From JAXHUH01 sp034211175 (GTDB lineage: Bacteria; Actinomycetota; Acidimicrobiia; Acidimicrobiales; CAIXPF01): a stretch of DNA of 15,560 nt. Shown in pieces: positions 1 through 5,869 of this stretch. Positions within the stretch are counted from its first letter, which is position 1. Every line of letters begins with the position of its first letter. The notes under the pieces were generated by a model. The model did not search any database, was not told where the DNA came from, and saw only the letters and a program-made list of their open reading frames with translations. The stretch is taken from positions 1 through 15,560 of the forward strand of contig JAXHUH010000256.1 of the NCBI GenBank assembly GCA_034211175.1, written 5' to 3'. The position numbers were made by a program, and so were the translations under genes.

Positions 1-305
1 CCCATGGCGACGCTGCGGCCCTCGTCGTCGGGCGCCAGCCCGACGATCCGGGTCACGGTGCGCACGTCGGCGATCTCCTCGTCGATCGCGGTCTCGAACT
101 CGGCGACGAGGTCCTCGGTGAACGCCTGCTGGCGGCTCAGGCTCTGGGCGCGGTCGCTCACGTAGGAGGACCCGGTCACCACGGCGCCGACGATGGCCAG
201 GGGCAGGGTGCCGACGGCGAGGAACAGCACGACGAGACGTCGTCGCACTCCTCCTCGTCCTCTCCGGGTCGTGGGCCCGGGGGCCCGCCGGCGTCGCCAG
301 CTCAT
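1..305 (-). CDS. Membrane-anchored sensor protein, N-terminal part only (cut by window edge)
   Basis: About 101 residues are visible, from ATG at 305-303 to the left edge. A basic arginine-rich cytoplasmic N-terminus (about residues 1-24) is followed by one hydrophobic segment, roughly residues 25-46 (LVVLFLAVGTLPLAIVGAVV). Next comes an extracytoplasmic helical stretch rich in Glu, Asp and Gln (FTEDLVAEFETAIDEEIADV). This is the usual opening of a sensor histidine kinase, GGDEF protein or chemoreceptor with a periplasmic Cache/four-helix sensor. No catalytic domain lies inside the window, so the output type is unknown. The ATG overlaps the TGA of the upstream ligand-binding gene in an ATGA, implying translational coupling. 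I infer that the two proteins form one sensing unit. Confidence 0.7.
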   Translation of the reverse strand, partial: MSWRRRRAPGPTTRRGRGGVRRRLVVLFLAVGTLPLAIVGAVVTGSSYVSDRAQSLSRQQAFTEDLVAEFETAIDEEIADVRTVTRIVGLAPDDEGRSVAM

Positions 306-1207
306 GGCTCGACGCGATCCGAACCCACGATGTGGTCGGCACGGGCGAGGAGGTCCGGCGGGATGTCGACGCCGGCGCGTGCGGCAGCCAACAGATCGAT
401 GGTCAGCTCCATGCGGGCCGTCACGACCGGGATGTCCGACACCGGCGTGCCCTCGAGCGCCGAGGCCATGATCTGGGCCGTCTGCTCGCCGAGCGCCTCG
501 GTCGTGCTCGCATAGTTCAGCACCATGCCGGAGCCGGACAGGCTGATGCCCCCGACCACCGGCACGCCCTGCCGGGCCGCCTCGGCGGTGATGTCGTCGT
601 AGTGGCCGGTCCAGAACGCGGACGAGGTGAGAACGACCGCGTCGTAGGCGATGGGGTGGTCGCGCAACGCCGGCGCCGCGTCGGCCGGGTCGTCGACCGT
701 GACGACGGTCGCGGCGAGCTCCCGTTCGTTCGAGGCGAGCAGCGCGCCGAGCGACGACATCTTCGAGGCCCGATCGGTCGACACCTCGAGCACGACGAGC
801 CGATGCACGTCGGGCCCGAGCATGGTCAGCAGCTCGACCCGCTTCTCCATGGCCTCGGCGGAGGCGACGCCGGTGGCCCCGGCGTTGACGAGCCCCGACC
901 GGACGGGGTCCGAGGCGATGAAAAGGACCCCGACGTCGGTGCCCTCGGCCGCGGCGGTGGCGGCGAGCGCGGCCGGCGTCGAGATCGCCAGGACCAGCTC
1001 GACGTCGTCGCTCACCATGTCCGCAGCCGCGGCATCGAGCTCGTCGACCTCGAGCACACCGGGATCGACCAGCTCGATGTCGGACCCGATCTCGTAGCCG
1101 AACCGATCGAGCTGGTCCTCCATGGCCGCCACGATCGAGCTCGTCGAGCCGACGATGCTGAGCACGCCGACCTTGCGGGACAACCCGCGGACACCGCGAA
1201 AGAGCAC
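302..1207 (-). CDS. ABC_sub_bind-type (PF04392-like) ligand-binding protein
   Basis: A 301-aa protein resembling the ABC transporter substrate-binding family PF04392 (two Rossmann-like lobes). Family-like features are the opening strand KVGVLSIVGS (about residues 12-21), the segments LVLAISTPAALAATAA and VGVLFIASDPV in lobe 1, and the late segment VPVVGGISLSGSGMVLNY with a glycine-rich ligand loop. No permease or ATPase gene is next to it. It is instead coupled by an ATGA overlap to a membrane sensor, an arrangement in which such proteins act as receptors rather than transport components. The GTG at 1207 is the first usable start: no ATG, GTG or TTG lies upstream in frame before the stop at 1297. 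From this start no clear signal peptide or lipobox is visible, which is odd for a binding protein. The ligand cannot be predicted. Confidence 0.75.
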   Translation of the reverse strand: MLFRGVRGLSRKVGVLSIVGSTSSIVAAMEDQLDRFGYEIGSDIELVDPGVLEVDELDAAAADMVSDDVELVLAISTPAALAATAAAEGTDVGVLFIASDPVRSGLVNAGATGVASAEAMEKRVELLTMLGPDVHRLVVLEVSTDRASKMSSLGALLASNERELAATVVTVDDPADAAPALRDHPIAYDAVVLTSSAFWTGHYDDITAEAARQGVPVVGGISLSGSGMVLNYASTTEALGEQTAQIMASALEGTPVSDIPVVTARMELTIDLLAAARAGVDIPPDLLARADHIVGSDRVEP

Positions 1208-1222
1208 GATCCGTAGGGTACG
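1208..1222 (-). promoter_or_regulatory. Candidate leaderless promoter of the ligand-binding gene
   Basis: On the minus strand a TACCCT hexamer (1220-1215) is followed by exactly seven bases and then the GTG start at 1207. There is no Shine-Dalgarno sequence. This fits an actinobacterial TANNNT -10 element with transcription starting at the GTG itself. No convincing -35 is visible. A 10-bp palindrome GCGCCGGCGC at 1268-1277 lies about 50 bp upstream and could be an operator. This is a pattern-based inference. Confidence 0.4.
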
Positions 1223-1311
1223 CGTTACGCAGAGTGCTAGGGCGATTGCGATGCGCGGACGACGGTGGCGCCGGCGCGAAATGCTCCGGCCGGGCTACCG
1301 ACGTGCCGGGA

Positions 1312-2409
1312 CTACTGCGGCCGACGCGCGGACGCAGCCCCGTCGATCGACGAGCCCCGGGCCGCTTCGAGCAGGTGCGCGGTGAGCGCGTCGAGCGAGG
1401 AGTGAGCATTGAGCCCGCTGGTCGACGGCATCAGGTAGAGCGGACGGCCCCCGAGGCCTCGCTCCTGCCACCCGGCGACGGCGGACCGGTCGGCCGCGGC
1501 CCGCCATCCGGCGAGGCCGACCATGCACACCGCCGCCGGACGCAGCCACGCCACCAGGCGCTCGACGCGGCGCAGTCCGTCCTCGTACTCGGCCCTCGAC
1601 AGCTCCGCGGCCCGGGGCGTCGCCCGCTTCACCAGGTCGGTCATGCCGATGCCGTCGTCGGCCAGCGCCCGCACCGGGTCCCGGTCGGTGTGGACGAGCC
1701 CGGCCCGGATGGCGGCCGGCCAGAAGCGGTTGCCGGGCCGGGCGAAGCCGACGCCGGCGTCGGCCGCGTACACGCTCGGGTTGAGCCCACAGATCAGCAG
1801 CCGCATCGCCGGGCCGACGTGGTCGGCCAGGGTGCGGGCCCGCACGGCGGTCACGAGCAGTCGGTGCGCCTCGCCCACGAGCTCGTCGATCTCGAAGCCC
1901 GCGCCGACCACGACGTCGCGCAGGTGGTCGGGCTCCCACGCGGAGAACCGGCGACCGCCGGGAAGGTCGTCGTCGGGATGGGGCTCGAGCTCCCTGTCAC
2001 CCGAGAACACGACCAGGCGGAGCCGGGCGCCGACCCGCAGGACACGATGGGCCTCGGCGAGGGCGGCGGGCATCGCGGTGCGGGCCACGTGCACGTAGGA
2101 CTGCTTCGCCCACGCCCCGCCGACCGCGCCGGTCGTGAACGGCAACGCCAGGAGGTCACCGCGGACGAGCGGGACCCCGCGTCGTTCGGCGGCGGCGAGC
2201 GCCAGCATCGCCGCCGAGGCGTCGAGCCCGACGACACCCGGCCCGAGGTCGCCGAGGTGGCGGCCGCTCCCGCAGCCGAGGTCCACGATCGGGCGCTCGG
2301 CCGAGGCCGCGAAGTCTCGGGCGTCGCCCGCTTCGGCCGGCCCGACCGGCCGGGCCGCCGCCCACCGTTCAGCGTGGGTGTCATAGGCCTCGACGGTCGT
2401 GCGGTCCAC
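1312..2409 (-). CDS. Fusion protein: class I SAM methyltransferase + Mug/TDG-type mismatch DNA glycosylase
   Basis: A 365-aa protein read without interruption. Residues 1 to about 195 are a class I methyltransferase: SAM-binding motif I is VDLGCGSGR (42-50), an acidic end of strand 2 is GLDAS (61-65), and a methyltransferase-like segment (EAHRVLRVGARLRLVVF) lies at about 119-135. Residues 202 to about 355 are a Mug-family uracil/thymine glycosylase: GLNPS (208-212) contains the Asn that in Mug/TDG positions the catalytic water, then GFARPGNRFW, and MPSTSGLNAH (327-336) is the DNA-intercalation motif region. Mug excises U or T mispaired with G. The substrate of the methyltransferase half is unknown. 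The GTG at 2409 begins 20 bases after the oxidoreductase stop, so the two are probably co-transcribed. An internal ATG at residue 202 could also start a free glycosylase, but no stop separates the domains. Confidence 0.85.
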   Translation of the reverse strand: MDRTTVEAYDTHAERWAAARPVGPAEAGDARDFAASAERPIVDLGCGSGRHLGDLGPGVVGLDASAAMLALAAAERRGVPLVRGDLLALPFTTGAVGGAWAKQSYVHVARTAMPAALAEAHRVLRVGARLRLVVFSGDRELEPHPDDDLPGGRRFSAWEPDHLRDVVVGAGFEIDELVGEAHRLLVTAVRARTLADHVGPAMRLLICGLNPSVYAADAGVGFARPGNRFWPAAIRAGLVHTDRDPVRALADDGIGMTDLVKRATPRAAELSRAEYEDGLRRVERLVAWLRPAAVCMVGLAGWRAAADRSAVAGWQERGLGGRPLYLMPSTSGLNAHSSLDALTAHLLEAARGSSIDGAASARRPQ

Positions 2410-2429
2410 GGCGGTGGGCCCGCGCCGGC

Positions 2430-3488
2430 TCAGCCCGCCGACGCGGCGACCGGGGCGGGCGCCAGCGCGTCGAGCGTGGCGTGGACCGTGGCGGTGCGAT
2501 CGTCGCCCCAGGGCAGCGGCATCACGACGACGTCGTCGACACCGGCCCGGCGGTACCCGTCGACGAACGCCCGGGCCTCGTCGGCCGTCCCCACCGGGTC
2601 GATGGCGTCGGCCATCGCCCGGGTGATCGCGGCGCGTGCCGCGTCGCGGTCGCCGGCCCGCTCGGCCTCCCGCAGCGCGTCGACCTCGGTCGTGAACCCG
2701 GCCCGTCGGAAGCTGGCGGCGTAGCCGTCGGCCATCGCGTACCCGTGGAGGTCGCGGCGGGCGAGGTCGAGCGTCCGGTCGGTCGGCGCGGTCACCCCGA
2801 CGTGGACGTAGGCGTGGATCCGGCACGACCCCGGCGCCCGCCCCGCCGCCGCCTCCGCCTCGCGGACCCGGTCGACCGACCACTCGACCAGCGACGACGG
2901 CAGGTAGTTCAACAGCACCCCGTCGGCGACCTCGCCGGCGAGGGCGAGCATGCGGGGTCCGAGGGCGGCGAGCACCACCTTCGGGGTGCGCTCGCCGACG
3001 CGGACCCCGAGGCGGGCACCCCGGAGGCTCACGTACTCGCCGTCGACCTTGACCCGCTCGCCGGCCCACAACGCCCGCAGCGCGTCGACGGCCTCGCGGA
3101 GGTGGGCGAGCGGGCTGGCGCCGTAGGTCGCGCCGTGCCACCGCTCGGCGATGATCGGCGTGGACGCGCCGAGGCCGAGCAGCACGTCACGGTCGGGGTT
3201 GAGATCCTGGAGCGTGGCGGCGGCCATGGCCAGGGTCGTCACCGACCGGGTCTGCACGGGCACGATGCCGGTGGCCAGGTCGACCCCGCTGGTCCGGGCG
3301 CCGATGGCGCCGAGCATCGAGAACGACTCGGCACCCGCGGCCTCGGCCGTCCACACCGAGCCGTAGCCGAGCTCGCCGGCGCGCACCGCGAGGTCGACCG
3401 TCCGGGCCGGGCCGAACGAGGCCAGGCTGGCGACGGTCAAGCCGGTGGTCGAGGAGCTGGGCGTGTCGGTCGTGTCGGTGTCCCCCAC
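2430..3488 (-). CDS. LLM-class F420-dependent oxidoreductase (luciferase-like)
   Basis: A 352-aa protein, close to the usual 300-350 aa of luciferase-like monooxygenase-fold (PF00296) enzymes that use coenzyme F420. It has the barrel opening LGYGSVWTAEAAG (about 40-52), the family segment TGIVPVQTRSVTTLAMAAATL (73-93), and LGLGASTPIIAERWHGATYG (104-123). The last two are typical of actinobacterial F420 members. The reaction is presumably hydride transfer between F420 and an unknown substrate in the cytoplasm. The start is GTG at 3488: no ATG is suitably placed, and the first ~15 Asp/Thr/Ser-rich residues look like a disordered tail. It lies 107 bases after the kinase stop and 20 bases before the methyltransferase-glycosylase, giving a likely short operon. 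F420 family membership is firm; the substrate is not. Confidence 0.88.
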   Translation of the reverse strand: MGDTDTTDTPSSSTTGLTVASLASFGPARTVDLAVRAGELGYGSVWTAEAAGAESFSMLGAIGARTSGVDLATGIVPVQTRSVTTLAMAAATLQDLNPDRDVLLGLGASTPIIAERWHGATYGASPLAHLREAVDALRALWAGERVKVDGEYVSLRGARLGVRVGERTPKVVLAALGPRMLALAGEVADGVLLNYLPSSLVEWSVDRVREAEAAAGRAPGSCRIHAYVHVGVTAPTDRTLDLARRDLHGYAMADGYAASFRRAGFTTEVDALREAERAGDRDAARAAITRAMADAIDPVGTADEARAFVDGYRRAGVDDVVVMPLPWGDDRTATVHATLDALAPAPVAASAG

Positions 3489-3501
3489 GGCGGCGACCGT
3501 A
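3489..3501 (-). promoter_or_regulatory. Candidate leaderless promoter of the F420 oxidoreductase
   Basis: On the minus strand TACGGT (3501-3496) is followed by seven bases and then GTG at 3488, with no Shine-Dalgarno sequence. The geometry matches a -10 hexamer whose transcript begins at the start codon. No clear -35 is seen. Confidence 0.35.
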
Positions 3502-3574
3502 GCCGCCGCCCGCCGCCGCGACCGAGCCCGTACCGGTTCGGGTTCCACCGGTGGGCTGAGGGCGCCCGGGGTGG

Positions 3575-3591
3575 GGCCCAGATCATGGGCC
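3575..3591. terminator. Short stem-loop just after the kinase stop codon
   Basis: GGCCCA (3575-3580) and TGGGCC (3586-3591) form a perfect 6-bp stem with a 5-base loop, four bases beyond the kinase stop on the minus strand. There is no T-tract. It may be a weak terminator or a processing site between the kinase and the oxidoreductase. An operator role for the downstream gene is also possible. Confidence 0.35.
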
Positions 3592-3595
3592 GTGA

Positions 3596-5125
3596 CTAGA
3601 AGGAGCCGGAGCGCTCGAGGATGTAGGGGTCGGCGGTGCGTTGGGGGCCGATCCAGCTGACGACGGCCACGTAGGTGCCGGCGTCGTCGCCGACGCAGCT
3701 CTCCCGGATCGTGACCGTGGACTCCTCGCCGTCGGAGCTGATCGCGCTGCCCCGGAGATCGCCGTCGGCGTCGTCCTCCCGGACGTCGAGGCGCATGATC
3801 GCCTCGTTCGGCGCCTGGAGGGTCACCTCGAGGCGGCCGTCGCAGCGGAGGTTGATGCCGTCGCCGACCTCGAAGCTCCACACGTCGACGTCCTCGGCCG
3901 GCACCAGGTTGGCGGCGAGGGTGTCGTCGAGCGTGTTGCCGTCCGGGTCGTCGGGCGCCGCCTCGCACCCGTTGGCCACCTCGCCGTCGTAGTCGGCGAA
4001 GTCGTCGAGGCACACCTCGCCGTCGGTGTTCGGCGCGGGGACACCGCACTCGAGCTCGAGCGGCAACGGCGTGCACGTCGTGGTGGTCGTGGTCGGCACC
4101 GTCGTCGTGGTCGTCGCCTCGGTCGTCGTCGTGGTCTCGCCCGTCGTGGTGGAGCCGCCGTCGCCGTCGGACGTCGGTGCCGCCGGCGCGGACGTGCCCG
4201 GCGCCCCGAGCTCCTCGCCGTCGGCGTCGCCCGGCGCCCATCCGGTGACCAGCGCGGCCGACACCGCGGCGATGGCGAGGACGAGCACGGCGATGGTGCC
4301 GCCGGCCAGGAGGCGCCGGGCCCCGGGCCGGGGTGCGCGCCCGACCATCGTGCCGGCGGGACCGCCCGCGGCGGCCGCTGCCGACGGTCGACGGTCCGGA
4401 CGGCGGTCGAGCATCGCCTCGATCCGGTGGCGCAGCGGCCGGGGCAGGGAGCGGGGGAGCGGCGCGACCTGGCCCTTGGCCGCCCGGCGCAGGACGCTGA
4501 GCAGCTCGCCCTCGCCCCACGGCGAGCGCCCCGTCGCCGCGAAGTAGAGCGTCGCCCCGGCGGCGAACACGTCGCTGGCCGCGGTGGCGTCCTGGCCCTT
4601 GGCCTGCTCCGGCGACATGTAGTCGGCGGTCCCGACGATCAGGTTGGTCCCGGTGATGCGGCTGGCGTCGCGGTGGGCGGCGACGCCGAAGTCGGCCAGG
4701 CGGGGGCGGCCGTCGGCACCGAAGAGCACGTTGGCCGGCTTGACGTCGCGGTGGACGACGCCGGCCCGATGGGCGACCGCCAGGGCGCTCAGCAGCCAGT
4801 CGGCGAGGGCGTCGAGCTGCTCCGGCGGCAGCGGTCCGCCGCGGGTCACCCGCTCGTGGAGGGTGCCGCCCTCGCAGTACTCCATGACGAGGACGATGTC
4901 GTCCTCCTCGGAGAGCACGTCGAGGAGGCGGATGATGCCGGGGTGGTCGAGGCGGGACAGCAGCTCGGCCTCCCGCCGGATGCGGCGGCGCGCCTCGTCG
5001 GCCTCGGCCGGGCTCCCCAACAACGGGATCCGCTTGACCGCGACCAGCTCGCCCGACGTCGCCCGGGCGAGGTCGACGCGGCCCATGCCGCCCCGGCCCA
5101 GCCGCCTCAGCACCTCGTACTGCAC
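3596..5125 (-). CDS. Transmembrane serine/threonine protein kinase with Thr-rich linker and Cys-containing ectodomain
   Basis: A 509-aa Hanks-type kinase. All core motifs are present: Gly loop GRGGMGRV (10-17), VAVK with Lys31, helix-C Glu (about 52), HRDVKPAN (125-132, catalytic Asp127), DFG (145-147), SPE (171-173), and Asp185 of SDVFAAG. The catalytic domain ends near 250. One membrane helix follows at about 272-295, then a threonine linker (326-350). The external domain of about 160 residues has six cysteines (351, 360, 372, 387, 428, 477), enough for three disulfides. It contains VDVWSFEVGDGINLRCDGRLEVTLQAPNE split across 413-441, which recalls PPC-type beta-sandwich domains. PASTA repeats are absent, so this is not a standard PknB. 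GTG at 5125 is chosen because the kinase fold starts immediately (QYEVLRRLG). The signal sensed is unknown. Confidence 0.9.
   Translation of the reverse strand: MQYEVLRRLGRGGMGRVDLARATSGELVAVKRIPLLGSPAEADEARRRIRREAELLSRLDHPGIIRLLDVLSEEDDIVLVMEYCEGGTLHERVTRGGPLPPEQLDALADWLLSALAVAHRAGVVHRDVKPANVLFGADGRPRLADFGVAAHRDASRITGTNLIVGTADYMSPEQAKGQDATAASDVFAAGATLYFAATGRSPWGEGELLSVLRRAAKGQVAPLPRSLPRPLRHRIEAMLDRRPDRRPSAAAAAGGPAGTMVGRAPRPGARRLLAGGTIAVLVLAIAAVSAALVTGWAPGDADGEELGAPGTSAPAAPTSDGDGGSTTTGETTTTTEATTTTTVPTTTTTTCTPLPLELECGVPAPNTDGEVCLDDFADYDGEVANGCEAAPDDPDGNTLDDTLAANLVPAEDVDVWSFEVGDGINLRCDGRLEVTLQAPNEAIMRLDVREDDADGDLRGSAISSDGEESTVTIRESCVGDDAGTYVAVVSWIGPQRTADPYILERSGSF
4076..4150 (-). repeat. Thr-codon repeat tract in the kinase linker
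   Basis: A run of ACC/ACG codons encodes almost pure threonine between the membrane helix and the ectodomain (residues 326-350). On the plus strand it reads as GTC/GTG/GGT triplets. Similar tracts occur in the LPXTG and VanW-family genes of this window. Confidence 0.85.
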
Positions 5126-5137
5126 GCCGCGAGCGTA
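5126..5137 (-). promoter_or_regulatory. Candidate leaderless promoter of the kinase gene
   Basis: On the minus strand TACGCT (5137-5132) is followed by six bases and then GTG at 5125, with no Shine-Dalgarno sequence. Immediately upstream, two tandem 11-bp units sharing GAGGGCCCGA (plus strand, 5138-5148 and 5149-5159) occupy the -35 region and could bind a regulator. This is a pattern-based inference. Confidence 0.4.
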
Positions 5138-5245
5138 GAGGGCCCGAGGAGGGCCCGATCCTCGCCCGCCCGCCCGGGCGAACGGTGATCGCCCCGCGAG
5201 CGCCTCGGACACCGGGAACACCACCCCGACCCCCGGCGTCGGCCG

Positions 5246-5259
5246 GCACCCCGGGGTGC
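5246..5259. promoter_or_regulatory. 14-bp perfect palindrome, possible operator
   Basis: GCACCCCGGGGTGC is self-complementary over all 14 bases. It lies about 120 bp upstream of the kinase GTG and about 350 bp upstream of the small plus-strand gene, so it could serve either. No bound protein can be named. Confidence 0.35.
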
Positions 5260-5389
5260 AATTGGTCACGCGACGGGGCCGCCGGTCCCCCGATGATGGT
5301 CCCGGTGCGTGGGGCGCAGGTCCTGCGACGTGGGGTGGTCCGGAGGTGACCGCGCGCAGCGTTAGTGGCGGGGAAACACGGCCGACACA

Positions 5390-5556
5390 GGTGGTCGCTA
5401 GGCTTTCGACCACCAGGGTCGAGTCGCCGTCAACGGAGCCGGGACTCAGCGGGCCAGGAGATCATCGGGACGACGCCGGCCATCGGGGTCGCACCGGGGA
5501 TCGAAGATCGTGGTCCGGGGCCAATGTCCCCGGGATTCGAATCTTCGCTCTGGCCC
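5390..5556 (+). ncRNA. Candidate structured RNA (5' leader or small RNA) upstream of the 55-aa gene
   Basis: Several perfect stems nest without conflict. Stem A is GGTGGTCG 5390-5397 with 5407-5414 (8 bp). Stem B is GAGTC 5421-5425 with 5443-5447. Stem C is GGGCCAG 5451-5457 with CTGGCCC 5550-5556 (7 bp) and encloses two arms. Arm D is CGAC-CCG 5471-5478 with 5484-5491 (7 bp around one G/G mismatch). Arm E is CGAAGAT 5502-5508 with 5541-5547 (7 bp), topped by CCGGGG 5515-5520 with 5528-5533 (6 bp). A competing stem, TCGACC 5406-5411 with GGTCGA 5417-5422, excludes stem A. The region ends 45 bases before the small gene. The plus orientation is inferred from that gene. It matches no riboswitch consensus I can recite, and DNA-level operators remain an alternative. 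Confidence 0.45.
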
Positions 5557-5561
5557 GGGGG

Positions 5562-5598
5562 TACCCTCGCGATCAGGTGGCTTCTGCGCAGCAAGAGG
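5562..5598 (+). promoter_or_regulatory. Possible -10 element and Shine-Dalgarno of the 55-aa gene
   Basis: TACCCT at 5562-5567 could be a -10 hexamer giving a ~30-base leader. The GATTCGAATC palindrome (5534-5543) then overlaps the place a -35 would occupy; no canonical -35 is present. GAGG at 5595-5598 sits five bases before ATG 5604 and only two before ATG 5601, which favours 5604. CCTC at 5565-5568 could pair with that GAGG. Confidence 0.35.
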
Positions 5599-5603
5599 TG
5601 ATG

Positions 5604-5771
5604 ATGACCGAGACCGCCGAGTTCGACACGGTTACCGAGGCTCTTTCTCTCATCGATCGTGGTCTGGGCGACATGGTCCACCGCGAGTTGGTGTCGAGCG
5701 ATGAGGTCGCGGACCTGCTCCTCGACGTTCGTGCACTCCTGTCCTCCAGCGAGACCCCGGTCGGGAACTGA
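5604..5771 (+). CDS. Small acidic helical protein of unknown function
   Basis: A 55-aa protein, or 56 aa if the preceding ATG at 5601 is used; the GAGG at 5595-5598 is better spaced for 5604. It reads as two amphipathic helices, VTEALSLIDRGLGDMVHREL and SSDEVADLLLDVRALLSS, with a net negative charge, no cysteine, no signal peptide and no membrane segment. I do not recognise the family. The regular leucine/valine spacing and normal high-GC codon use argue that it is a real gene rather than chance. It is the only gene on its strand locally, lies downstream of the stem-rich region 5390-5556, and is followed by a strong inverted repeat. It could be a small regulator or a protein-binding helical hairpin; no function is claimed. 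Confidence 0.65.
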   Translation: MTETAEFDTVTEALSLIDRGLGDMVHRELVSSDEVADLLLDVRALLSSSETPVGN

Positions 5772-5820
5772 AGCCCGGGGCACCCGCCTCACAATCGAGT
5801 AGTGAGATCCGAGTCGGCCT

Positions 5821-5855
5821 CCGGGCCGGCTCCTTCTCCTTTTGGCCCGGCCCGG
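5821..5855. terminator. Inverted repeat between convergent genes, likely bidirectional terminator
   Basis: CCGGGCCGG (5821-5829) pairs perfectly with CCGGCCCGG (5847-5855) across a 17-base pyrimidine-rich loop. It lies 49 bases after the 55-aa gene and 14 bases beyond the PAP2 stop. There is no T-tract, as is common for terminators in high-GC actinobacteria. Confidence 0.55.
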
Positions 5856-5869
5856 TCAGCCGGACCCGG

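Larger units (their letters stand above)
5126..5603. other. Long non-coding region between the kinase (-) and the 55-aa protein (+)
   Basis: No convincing protein is encoded in these roughly 475 bases. The half next to the kinase holds the candidate kinase promoter and a 14-bp perfect palindrome (GCACCCCGGGGTGC, 5246-5259) that looks like an operator. The half next to the small gene holds a dense cluster of perfect stems (5390-5556, entered separately), a GATTCGAATC palindrome (5534-5543) and a TACCCT hexamer (5562-5567). Between 5260 and 5389 I see no clear element. Confidence 0.6.

Noticed and set aside
4076..4150. Triplet repeats as a CRISPR or regulatory repeat
   Set aside because: No repeat-spacer periodicity; fully explained by threonine codons in the kinase linker.
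3641..5188. Long plus-strand open frame antisense to the kinase
   Set aside because: Arg/Gly/Val-rich with no motif. It is the usual antisense shadow of a GC-rich gene, while the kinase frame has every catalytic motif.
2430..5261. One 943-aa minus-strand open frame
   Set aside because: Only the C-terminal 352 residues are protein-like (F420 oxidoreductase). The rest is Arg/Pro/Gly-rich readthrough in a wrong frame over the kinase gene, a high-GC artefact.
5531..5556. tRNA-like T-arm (TTCGAAT loop followed by a strand pairing with 5451-5457)
   Set aside because: The loop is closed by an A/C mismatch, the stem has two wobble pairs, two extra bases precede the acceptor-like strand, the total span (106 bases) is too long and no anticodon arm fits.
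5390..5556. Known riboswitch classes such as ydaO/c-di-AMP or cobalamin
   Set aside because: An ACGGAGCCGGGAC segment loosely recalls actinobacterial c-di-AMP leaders, but the other conserved blocks are absent, and there is no B12-box-like sequence. I keep it unclassified.
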